Assembly: GCA_041917255.1 (NCBI GenBank)
Contig: JAYRYA010000003.1
Location: forward strand, 62,001 to 126,000
DNA from: Zoogloea sp041917255
GTDB taxonomy: Bacteria; Pseudomonadota; Gammaproteobacteria; Burkholderiales; Rhodocyclaceae
Length of the DNA: 64,000 nucleotides
Reading direction: 5' to 3'
Position 1 is the stretch's first letter. The number at the start of each line of letters is the position of its first letter. The notes under the pieces were generated by a model. The model was not told the DNA's origin. It was given only the letters and a program-made list of their open reading frames with translations, and searched no databases. Positions 57,161-64,000 of the stretch are shown here, in pieces. The translations under genes were made by a program, and so were the position numbers.

Positions 57161-59476
57161 ATGTCGCTCCCGCCCGTCCTGCTGCGCACCCTCGACCGTC
57201 TTCGCCCGCTGCTCGCCCGCCTGCGTCGGCCCACGGGGCGGGAGGTGGGGCGAGGGGCGCTGGGCGTGGTGCTGGCTTTCGTGCTGTGGGTGCTGGTGCT
57301 GATCCCCTTCACGCCGGGCATCGGCGACATCCGCAAGGCCAAGCTGGAGCAGCCAGCGCGGGTGCTGTCGGCGGATGGCAAGGAGCTGGCGGTGTTCAAG
57401 TGGGCCAACCGGGAATGGGTGGGGCTGGCCGACATCTCGCCGCAGGTGACGGCCGCGCTGATCGCCACCGAGGACCACCGCTTCTACGCGCATCACGGCA
57501 TCGACTTCTACCGCCTGGGCGGGGCGATGCTGCGCACCTTCTCGGGCGACAAGCAGGGCGGCTCGACGCTCACCCAGCAGCTCGCCCGCAATCTGTTCCC
57601 CGACGAAGTGGGGCGGGCCCGCTCGATCAACCGCAAGCTGAAGGAGGCGATCACCGCGCTCAAGATCGAGGCGGTGTACTCGAAGGACGAGATCCTCGAG
57701 ACCTACCTCAACACCGTGCCCTTCCTCTACAACGCCTGGGGCATCGAGATGGCGGCGCGCACCTACTTCGACAAGCCGGCGCGCCGGCTGGACGTGCTGG
57801 AGGCCGCCACCCTGGTGGGGATGCTCAAGGGCAACAGCTACTACAACCCGGTCATCAACCCCGAGCGCGCCGTGGCCCGCCGCAACACCGTGCTGGCCCA
57901 GATGGTGAAGCGCGGCAAGCTCGACGAGGCCCGGCTGGACGCCCTCCAGAAGAAGCCCCTGCGCATCGACTTCGAGCGCCAGCTGGAAGCCCCCGGCCCG
58001 GCCCCCCACTTTGCCCAGCAGATGCGCAAGTGGCTGATCGGCTGGGCCGACCGCAACGACTACAACATCTACGCCGACGGGCTGGTGGTGCGCACCACCC
58101 TCGACGCGCGCCTGCAGGCCCAGGCCACCCAGGCGGTGATCCGCCGGGGCAACCAGCTGCAGGGGCTGGCCGACCGGGCCTGGGCCGGGCGCACGGGCTG
58201 GGCCGGCAGCCCCGAGCTTGTCTCGGCCTTCATCCGTGAAACCAAGGAATTCCGCGCCGCCGTGGCTGCGGGCCAGACGCCGGAGGAGGCCGAGGCCCGC
58301 CTCGCCGCCGACAAGGCCTTCGTCGACGCCCTGCGCCGCGACAAGACCCGCGTGCAGGTGGGCTTTGTCGCCATCGACCCCCGCGGCGGCCAGATCCGCG
58401 CCTGGGTGGGCAGCCGGGATTTCGTGCAGGACCCCTTCGACCACGTCCAGCAGGCCCGCCGCCAGCCCGGCTCCACCTTCAAGCCCTTCGTGTATGGCGC
58501 GGCCTTCGACAAGGGCATGCGCCCCGACGACACCCTGATCGACCAGCCGGTGGACATCCCCCTCCCCAACGGCGAGCGCTGGCAGCCCACCGATGAGGCG
58601 CCCCCCAGCGGCAAGCCGATGACCTTGCGCGACGGGCTGGTGTATTCCCGCAACCGCATCACCGCCCAGCTGGTGGAGCAGGTGGGGGCGGATCGGGTCG
58701 CCAAGCTCGCCAAGGCGATGGGCGTGCGCCAGAGCCCGCTGGAGGCGGTGCCGTCCCTGGCCCTGGGCACCAGCCCGGTCACGCTGCGCGAGATGGTCGC
58801 CGCCTACACCACCATCGCCAGCGGCGGCGAATACCGCGAGCCGATGTTCGTCACCCGCATCGAGGACCGGGACGGCAAGGTGCTGGCCGAATTCGCGCCG
58901 GCCGAGGTGGAGACGGCCCTCGACCCCGCCGCGGCCTGGACGCTGCTGGACGTGATGCGCGGCGTGGTGGACCGGGGCACCGGCGTGGCGATCCGCAACC
59001 AGTTCGGTCTTGCCGCCGACCTCGCCGGCAAGACCGGCACCACCCAGGACAACACCGACGGCTGGTTCATCCTGATGCACCCGCAGCTGGTGGGCGGCGC
59101 GTGGGTGGGCTTCAACGACAACCGGATCACCCTGCGCAGCGACTACTGGGGCCAGGGCGCGAAGAGCGCGCTGCCGATCGTGGGCGACGCCTTCCACTAC
59201 GCCCTGCGCAACCGGCTGGTGGATGGCAAGGCGCGCTTCGTGTCGAAGGAGACGCCGGGCTTGTTCCGGCGCGGCTGGAACTGGGTGACCGGGCTGTTCG
59301 CCCCCGCCGAGCCCGAGGCGCCGCCCCCCGAGCCCCGCCGCAGCCGTCGCCCGGCCCGGCCGGAAACACCGCCACCCGCGCCCGAGGCACCCGCAACGCC
59401 CGTCGCGCCGGCCCCCGACTGGACGCCGCCCGTGCCGGGGCCCGACGAACCCGTGCCGGCGCGCCCGGCAGGCTGA
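57161..59476 (+). CDS. Class A penicillin-binding protein (transglycosylase/transpeptidase)
   Basis: A 771-residue bifunctional PBP. TM helix about 30-52. The GT51 glycosyltransferase has ATEDHRFYAHHGID, GGSTLTQQLARNLF, KLKEAITALKIE and IEMAARTYF. The transpeptidase has S-x-x-K in QPGSTFKPF, S-x-N in VYSRNRI and KTG in AGKTGTT. It has a proline-rich C-terminal tail of about 70 residues. It makes and cross-links peptidoglycan at the inner membrane. It is shorter than E. coli MrcA and closer to PbpC/Pbp1a variants of betaproteobacteria, so I give no symbol. The protease gene follows. Confidence 0.93.
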   Translation: MSLPPVLLRTLDRLRPLLARLRRPTGREVGRGALGVVLAFVLWVLVLIPFTPGIGDIRKAKLEQPARVLSADGKELAVFKWANREWVGLADISPQVTAALIATEDHRFYAHHGIDFYRLGGAMLRTFSGDKQGGSTLTQQLARNLFPDEVGRARSINRKLKEAITALKIEAVYSKDEILETYLNTVPFLYNAWGIEMAARTYFDKPARRLDVLEAATLVGMLKGNSYYNPVINPERAVARRNTVLAQMVKRGKLDEARLDALQKKPLRIDFERQLEAPGPAPHFAQQMRKWLIGWADRNDYNIYADGLVVRTTLDARLQAQATQAVIRRGNQLQGLADRAWAGRTGWAGSPELVSAFIRETKEFRAAVAAGQTPEEAEARLAADKAFVDALRRDKTRVQVGFVAIDPRGGQIRAWVGSRDFVQDPFDHVQQARRQPGSTFKPFVYGAAFDKGMRPDDTLIDQPVDIPLPNGERWQPTDEAPPSGKPMTLRDGLVYSRNRITAQLVEQVGADRVAKLAKAMGVRQSPLEAVPSLALGTSPVTLREMVAAYTTIASGGEYREPMFVTRIEDRDGKVLAEFAPAEVETALDPAAAWTLLDVMRGVVDRGTGVAIRNQFGLAADLAGKTGTTQDNTDGWFILMHPQLVGGAWVGFNDNRITLRSDYWGQGAKSALPIVGDAFHYALRNRLVDGKARFVSKETPGLFRRGWNWVTGLFAPAEPEAPPPEPRRSRRPARPETPPPAPEAPATPVAPAPDWTPPVPGPDEPVPARPAG

Positions 59477-59514
59477 TCGCCTATCATCGCTGCTTCCCCC
59501 TTGCCGAGATGCCC

Positions 59515-60177
59515 ATGACCGACGACGACCGCGACGCCCAGGCGGCGCGCTTCCGCCGCAGCGACGCCGAAAAGAACGCCCGCGTGGCTTCGGTGCGCGC
59601 GCGCCTGAATGCCGGCGAGGTGCCACGGCGGCCAGCCGGCGGTGGCCCGACCGGCTGGCTTGGCCCGGCGCTCTTCTGGACGCTGCTGCTGGCCCTCGCC
59701 GTGGCCGGCGCCAGCCTGTGGTTCGAGCGCCAGCGGGGCGACACCGCGCTGCACGTGCTCGCCGGCGAACGGCTGGCGCTGCGCCGGGGCAGCAGCGGCA
59801 GCTACCGGGTGCCGGGCGAGGTGGCGTCGCGGCCGGTGAGCTTCATCGTCGATACCGGCGCCAGCCTCACCTCGATCCCCGCCCGGCTGGGCAACGAGCT
59901 GGGCATTCGCGAATGCCCGGCGGTGGGCTTCGACACCAGCCGGGCCGACGAGCCGGGCTGTTGTCGCCGCCAGACCTTCCACACCGCCAGCGGCACCACC
60001 GAGGGCTGTGTGGCCCGGGTGCCTTCGATCCGCTTCGGCGGCTTCGAGGTGCGCAACGCCCAGGTGGCGGTGATGCCCGCGCTGGGCGATCAGGCGCTGC
60101 TGGGGATGAACGTGTTGCGCCACTTCAACCTGGTGCAGCAGGGCGGCACCCTCAGCATCGGACCGGGCGCAGAGTGA
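59515..60177 (+). CDS. Retropepsin-like aspartic protease (TIGR02281 type)
   Basis: A 220-residue protein from ATG 59515 (ATG 59509 is two codons earlier). One TM helix at about 44-62 anchors it. The outer domain carries one D-T-G active-site motif in FIVDTGASLTSIPARL, a flap-like region and the closing ALLGMNVLRHFNLVQQ. Single-domain clan AA proteases act as dimers. Its substrate is unknown; cell-envelope work is likely next to a PBP gene. The stop overlaps the next start as GTGA. Confidence 0.88.
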   Translation: MTDDDRDAQAARFRRSDAEKNARVASVRARLNAGEVPRRPAGGGPTGWLGPALFWTLLLALAVAGASLWFERQRGDTALHVLAGERLALRRGSSGSYRVPGEVASRPVSFIVDTGASLTSIPARLGNELGIRECPAVGFDTSRADEPGCCRRQTFHTASGTTEGCVARVPSIRFGGFEVRNAQVAVMPALGDQALLGMNVLRHFNLVQQGGTLSIGPGAE

Positions 60178-61040
60178 CAGCCGCACGCTATCCGCTGGCC
60201 ATCGTCGGTGCCGGGGCGCTGGGCCTGCACTTTGCGGCCCGGCTGGCGAAGGTCGGGCCTGTGGCGGTGATCGCCCGCAGCGGCGAGCGGGCCGCCGAGC
60301 TGAGGAAGGGCGTGACGGTGGGCGGCGAGCTGTTCGTCCCCGAAGCCTTCGGGCCGCACGACGCGCCGGGCGCCGACTGGGTGATCGTGCTGGTGAAGAC
60401 CGGCGACACCCGCGACGCGGCGCTCACCGCCCGGGCGATGGCGCCCAGGGGCGTGGTGTCGCTGCAGAACGGGCTGGTGGACGACCCGCTGCGCGAGGCC
60501 TGCAACGGCGTGCTGGCGGGGCAGGGCATCACCACCGAAGGGGCGTTTCGCGACGGCAGCGCAGTGCAGCCTTCCGGTGAAGGCGACACCCTGCTGCCGC
60601 CGGGCTTCGAGCCGGTGGCCGAGCTGCTCGCCGCGGCCGGGCTGCGCGCGCGGGTCGAGGCGGACATCGCCGCGGCGCGCCTCGCCAAACTGCTGGTGAA
60701 TGTGGCGATCAACCCGCTGGCGGCGATCTTCCGGGTGCGTAACGGCGAGCTGCTGGCGCCGCCCCACCGGGCCTTGCTCGACGCGCTGGTGGCCGAGGCC
60801 TGGCCTGTGCTGCGGGCCGAAGGCCTGCTGCTTGACGAGGCTGCCGCCCGGGGCCGGGTCGAGGCGGTGGCCACCGCCACCGGCGCCAACCGGGCGAGCA
60901 TGCTGCAGGACGTGCTGGCCGGCCGGAAGACCGAGATCGACGCGATCACCGGCGTGCTGCTGGCGCTGGCCGACCGCCACGGCCTGCCCGCGCCCACCCA
61001 TCAGGCGGTATTCACGCTGGTGAAGCGGCTCGAAGGCTGA
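60174..61040 (+). CDS. panE: 2-dehydropantoate 2-reductase family protein
   Basis: A 288-residue ketopantoate reductase. The N-terminal NADP motif is AIVGAGALGLHFAARLAKVG. VIVLVKTGDT and VSLQNGL mark the active-site cleft, and the catalytic Lys lies in ARLAKLLVNVAINPLAAIF. The C-terminal SMLQDVLAGRKTEIDAITG is the classic family signature. It makes pantoate for coenzyme A. The start is a GTG at 60174 overlapping the protease stop. As the family has paralogues with other substrates, the symbol is likely but not certain. Confidence 0.85.
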   Translation: MTAARYPLAIVGAGALGLHFAARLAKVGPVAVIARSGERAAELRKGVTVGGELFVPEAFGPHDAPGADWVIVLVKTGDTRDAALTARAMAPRGVVSLQNGLVDDPLREACNGVLAGQGITTEGAFRDGSAVQPSGEGDTLLPPGFEPVAELLAAAGLRARVEADIAAARLAKLLVNVAINPLAAIFRVRNGELLAPPHRALLDALVAEAWPVLRAEGLLLDEAAARGRVEAVATATGANRASMLQDVLAGRKTEIDAITGVLLALADRHGLPAPTHQAVFTLVKRLEG

Positions 61041-61053
61041 GCGGGGCGGGCGT

Positions 61054-61998
61054 TCAGTCTCCGCTGAGGGACTGGAGTCGCTGACCGCAGTCGGTGAGCA
61101 GGCGGCGGATCCAGCGGTGGGCCGGCGAGGCGTGATTGCGCTCGTGCCACAGCTGGTAGAAGCGCATCGGCGGAAAGCGGATCGGCGAGGCGACGATGGC
61201 CAGCGGCAGCAGGTTGGCGTAGAAGCGCGCGAAATGCCGGGTGGTGGTGAAGATCATGTCGGTGCCGGGCAACAGGTGCGGCGCCGACATGAAGGACTGC
61301 ACCTCCACGCGCTCGTCACGGCTGATCTTGCTGGCGGCCAGCACGGTGTCGATCACGCCGCGCTGGGTGATGGCATACGGCATGGGTACCACGTGGGCCG
61401 CGCGCAGGAAGTCGTCCATCGTCAGGCCGCGCGTGGCGAGCGGATGGCGCGCCGACATCAGGCACACGATCTCGTCTTCCATCAGCATCGACAGGTGCAT
61501 CCGCGACGGTGGTTCGGGCCAGTTGCCGATCACCACATCCAGTTCGCCCTCGGCCAGGGAGCGTTCGAAATCGAAGCTCGGGCCCAGCGCCTGCACCGAC
61601 AGGCTCACCTGGGGTGCCTCCCGGCGCAGGCGCTCCACGACCGCCGCGATGAACACCGGTGCCAGGTAATCCGGCGTGCCGATCCGGAAGGCGGTGCGGC
61701 TGGTGGCCGGGTCAAACTGCTCCGGCGCACAGGTCATGCTGTCGATTTCGGCCAGGGCGCTCTTCGCGTGGGAGAGCAGGGCCAGCGCCCGCTCGGTGGG
61801 CACCATGCCATTCTTCTCGCGCACCAGCAGCGGATCGCCCAGCAGCGTGCGCAGGCGCTTGAGGGCGAGGCTCACCGCCGGCTGGGTCTGGTTGAGCCGG
61901 TGGGCCACCCGCGACACGCTGCGCTCGCTGACGAGCAGGCAGAAAACCCGCAGCAGGGCGGTGTCGAGCTGGTCTTCGGGGCGGGTGCGGGTCGTCAT
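61054..61998 (-). CDS. LysR-type transcriptional regulator
   Basis: A 314-residue LysR protein. HTH: LLRVFCLLVSERSVSRVAHRLNQTQPAVSLALKRLR (in parts). The effector domain begins RIGTPDYLAPVF. It is divergent from uraH, with a 133-bp gap holding an ATAA-GCG-TTAT palindrome around 62047-62057 and a repeated TATAAGC, likely its binding region. By position it should control the urate-degradation genes. Confidence 0.9.
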   Translation of the reverse strand: MTTRTRPEDQLDTALLRVFCLLVSERSVSRVAHRLNQTQPAVSLALKRLRTLLGDPLLVREKNGMVPTERALALLSHAKSALAEIDSMTCAPEQFDPATSRTAFRIGTPDYLAPVFIAAVVERLRREAPQVSLSVQALGPSFDFERSLAEGELDVVIGNWPEPPSRMHLSMLMEDEIVCLMSARHPLATRGLTMDDFLRAAHVVPMPYAITQRGVIDTVLAASKISRDERVEVQSFMSAPHLLPGTDMIFTTTRHFARFYANLLPLAIVASPIRFPPMRFYQLWHERNHASPAHRWIRRLLTDCGQRLQSLSGD

Positions 61999-62131
61999 GG
62001 CCGGGTTCTCCGCGCGAGGTGTCGCGTGCTTGATATAAGCAAAACGGTATAAGCGTTATTAGCTCATGTCCATTTAATTATTGTTGCTGTGCACTAAACT
62101 CAATTCAACATCGCTGCCAGGAGATTGCTTC

Positions 62132-62482
62132 ATGGGACGTCTGACCACGCACGTACTGGATACCGCATCCGGCAAACCCGGCGCCGGCATCCGGGTGAGC
62201 ATCATCCGCATCGACGGCGAACGCCGCGAGCTGGGCGCCACCGTCACCAACCATGACGGCCGCTGCGATGTGCCGCTGCTCGAAGGTGCGGCGCTGGTGC
62301 CGGGCAGCTACGAGCTGGTGTTTGGCGTTGGCGATTACTTCCGCGCCGCTGGCGTCGAGCTGCCGGAGCCGCCCTTCCTCGACGAGGTGGTGCTGCGCTT
62401 TGGCGTGGCCGACGCGGACGCCCACTACCACGTGCCGCTGCTGGTTTCCCCGTGGAGCTACTCCACCTACCGGGGCAGCTGA
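62132..62482 (+). CDS. uraH: 5-hydroxyisourate hydrolase
   Basis: A 116-residue transthyretin-like enzyme with MGRLTTHVLDTASGKPG at the N-terminus (catalytic His in THVLD), a central Arg segment and the C-terminal HYHVPLLVSPWSYSTYRGS tetrapeptide YRGS, the diagnostic of the enzyme. It hydrolyses 5-hydroxyisourate from urate oxidation to OHCU. CAGGAGA precedes the ATG. No signal peptide, so cytoplasmic. Confidence 0.95.
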   Translation: MGRLTTHVLDTASGKPGAGIRVSIIRIDGERRELGATVTNHDGRCDVPLLEGAALVPGSYELVFGVGDYFRAAGVELPEPPFLDEVVLRFGVADADAHYHVPLLVSPWSYSTYRGS

Positions 62483-62513
62483 GCCCAGCCCGCCCCCGCA
62501 AGGACGACGCGCC

Positions 62514-63713
62514 ATGGAAACCTACCTGCTCGACTGGGCCAACCTGCTGCTGCGCTGGCTCCACCTGATCACCGGGATCGCCTGGATCGGCGCGTCCTTC
62601 TACTTCGTGATGCTCGACAACTCCCTGCGTCCGCCGAAGAAGGCCGCCGACGGCGAGCGCGGCGTGCATGGCGAGCTGTGGGCGGTGCATGGCGGCGGCT
62701 TCTACTGCAGCCAGAAATTCCTCACCGGGCCGCGGGGCGAACCCCTCACCGAGGATCTCCACTGGTCCAAGTGGGAGGCCTACACCACCTGGCTGTCTGG
62801 CATGAGCCTGCTGGTGGTGATGTACTGGATCGGCGCTTCCACCTACCTCATCGACCCACGGGTGATGACCCTGAGCCAGGGCGCCGCGGTGGGCATCTCG
62901 GTGGCCTTCCTGGCGGCGGGCTGGCTGTTCTACGACACCCTGTGCAAGGCGCTGTTCGGCCGCGACGGGCTGCTGGCGGTGATCGTCTTCGTCTTCGTGG
63001 TGCTGGCCGACTGGCTGCTGCACCAGGTCTTCTCGGCCCGCGGCGCCTACATCCACGTGGGAGCGATGCTCGGCACGATGATGGTGGCCAACGTGTTCTT
63101 CCACATCATCCCCGGCCAACGGCGCATGGTCGCGCAGATTCGCGCCGGCCAGCCGGTGGACCCGCGCCCCGGCCAGATCGGCAAGCAGCGCTCGGTGCAC
63201 AACACCTACTTCACGCTGCCGGTGCTGTTCATCATGATCAGCAACCACTACCCGATGACCTATTCCCACGCCAACGGCTGGCTGGTGCTGGTGGTGATGA
63301 TGCTGGCCGGCGTGCTGATCCGGCAGTTCTTCGTGCTGCGTCACCGGGGCCAGGTGAAGTGGTGGCTGCCCGCTGCCGGCGTGGGGCTGGTCGCCACCCT
63401 GATCGTGTTGATGGCGCCCAAGGCGGTGGATGCCGGCGGCGAGCAGGTGAGCGTGGATGCCGTGCGTCAGGTGGTTGCACAGCGCTGCCTGGCCTGTCAC
63501 AGCGAACAGCCGACCCAGCCGGGCTTAGCCCAGCCGCCCAAGGGCGTGGTACTGGAGACGCCGGCGCAGATCGAGCAGCACGCCGCCAAGATGGCCGAGA
63601 CCGTGGCGAGCGGCTACATGCCCCTGGGCAACCTCACCGGCATCACCGACGCCGAGCGCCAGCTGATCGCACGCTGGCACGCCCAGCAAAGCAGGCCACA
63701 ACCTTCCCGCTGA
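62514..63713 (+). CDS. puuD: Membrane urate oxidase PuuD with C-terminal cytochrome c domain
   Basis: A 399-residue protein with an eight-TM urate hydroxylase-like N-terminal region (WLHLITGIAWIGASFYFVML, GIAAGW-type segments, IHVGAMLGTMMVANVFFHIIPGQRRMV) and a periplasmic cytochrome c domain with the heme motif CLACH and a later Met in YMPLGN. PuuD oxidises urate to 5-hydroxyisourate and passes electrons to the respiratory chain rather than making peroxide. It is followed 19 nt later by uraD, completing the path. Confidence 0.93.
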   Translation: METYLLDWANLLLRWLHLITGIAWIGASFYFVMLDNSLRPPKKAADGERGVHGELWAVHGGGFYCSQKFLTGPRGEPLTEDLHWSKWEAYTTWLSGMSLLVVMYWIGASTYLIDPRVMTLSQGAAVGISVAFLAAGWLFYDTLCKALFGRDGLLAVIVFVFVVLADWLLHQVFSARGAYIHVGAMLGTMMVANVFFHIIPGQRRMVAQIRAGQPVDPRPGQIGKQRSVHNTYFTLPVLFIMISNHYPMTYSHANGWLVLVVMMLAGVLIRQFFVLRHRGQVKWWLPAAGVGLVATLIVLMAPKAVDAGGEQVSVDAVRQVVAQRCLACHSEQPTQPGLAQPPKGVVLETPAQIEQHAAKMAETVASGYMPLGNLTGITDAERQLIARWHAQQSRPQPSR

Positions 63714-63732
63714 TTCCGATCGCGCTTCCACC

Positions 63733-64000
63733 ATGTCCGACATCCGGTTCCCCGATTCCGCCCCGAACGCCCTGGCTGCCCTCTCGGCCTTGCCCCAGGC
63801 CGACTTCATCGCCCGCCTTGGCGACATCTTCGAGCATTCCCCGTGGGTGCCCGAGCGGGCCTGGGCCGCGCGCCCCTTCGCCAGCATCGACATGCTGCAC
63901 GAAGCGATGGTCGCCATCGTGGATGCGGCCAGCGAGGCGGAGCAGCTCGCGCTGATCTGTGCCCACCCGGAGCTGGCCGGTAAGGAGGCCGCCGCCGGCA
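63733..64000 (+). CDS. uraD: OHCU decarboxylase, N-terminal part (cut by window end)
   Basis: The first 89 residues of UraD are present, starting MSDIRFPDSAPNAL. The family segment FEHSPWVPERAWAARPF and the hallmark ICAHPELAGK (with the His and the substrate-loop residues) are visible. It decarboxylates OHCU to S-allantoin. The reading frame is open to the last base of the window. Gene order uraH-puuD-uraD supports the call. Confidence 0.93.
   Translation, partial: MSDIRFPDSAPNALAALSALPQADFIARLGDIFEHSPWVPERAWAARPFASIDMLHEAMVAIVDAASEAEQLALICAHPELAGKEAAAG

Overview
The window is a GC-rich (roughly two-thirds G+C by eye), densely packed bacterial chromosome segment. Gene content points to a betaproteobacterium of the Rhodocyclales/Zoogloea type. 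The reasons are many PAS/GGDEF/EAL and two-component proteins, Rieske and flavin oxygenase catabolism, a sigma54-type promoter, a PuuD-type urate oxidase, and clusters of CsbD/BON/DUF1328/DUF883 stress genes. The taxonomic placement is inference. I saw no rRNA, tRNA, CRISPR array, transposase or phage gene.

Region 1 (1-13.6 kb, all minus strand). pdxH is followed by a YhaN/YhaO-like (SbcCD-type) ATPase and phosphoesterase pair. Next is a tightly coupled signalling operon running from 13509 down to 4562: a TonB-dependent receptor, a YfiR-like periplasmic protein, a CHASE8-HAMP-PAS hybrid histidine kinase with two receivers and an HPt, and a REC-REC-PAS-PAS-GGDEF-EAL protein. It looks like a YfiR/CHASE8 sensing module rewired into a phosphorelay that controls c-di-GMP.

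Region 2 (13.7-25.7 kb). This is a catabolic cluster on the minus strand: zinc-ribbon-containing acetamidase/formamidase, Rieske oxygenase alpha subunit, a 114-aa unknown, an NTF2-like protein, StyA-like flavin monooxygenase, StyB-like flavin reductase, SDR dehydrogenase, FadL-like porin, Rieske ferredoxin, ferredoxin reductase and a SemiSWEET protein. A MarR-like regulator with a sigma54-type promoter sits at one end. A divergent FixL/FixJ-like two-component pair sits at the other. An aromatic or N-heteroaromatic (styrene/indole-like) substrate is inferred.

Region 3 (25.8-52.5 kb). This is a stress and signalling region. It holds two BON proteins, two DUF1328 peptides, CsbD, DUF883, an OmpA-like lipoprotein, a ferritin-like protein, two paralogous receiver-only response regulators, a NarL-type regulator with a CHASE3 kinase, lipid kinase plus phosphoesterase, DUF2252, PRC-barrel, YihY, BLUF, FIST plus PAS/GGDEF/EAL, a zinc alcohol dehydrogenase, a lipoamide-dehydrogenase-like flavoprotein, a Crp/Fnr regulator, a zinc peptidase, an SbmA/YddA-like ABC exporter and AsmA. 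Several of these transcription units share a promoter module that I aligned by eye: a TCCYACAY-like half-site, 15 nt, a CSGAC-like half-site, 17-19 nt, then a TAAAGT/GAACCATG element. A second shared operator, TGTCCA-N5-TGGACA, occurs upstream of the Crp/Fnr gene and in the FIST/alcohol-dehydrogenase intergenic region.

Region 4 (52.5-64 kb). A 1020-aa STAND-like NTPase carries nine 42-residue TPR-type repeats and a SEC-C zinc knuckle. It is followed by about 700 bp of non-coding repeats that include a REPIN-like element. Then come a small unknown protein, a class A penicillin-binding protein, a retropepsin-like protease, PanE, and a purine catabolism locus (LysR regulator, uraH, puuD, start of uraD).
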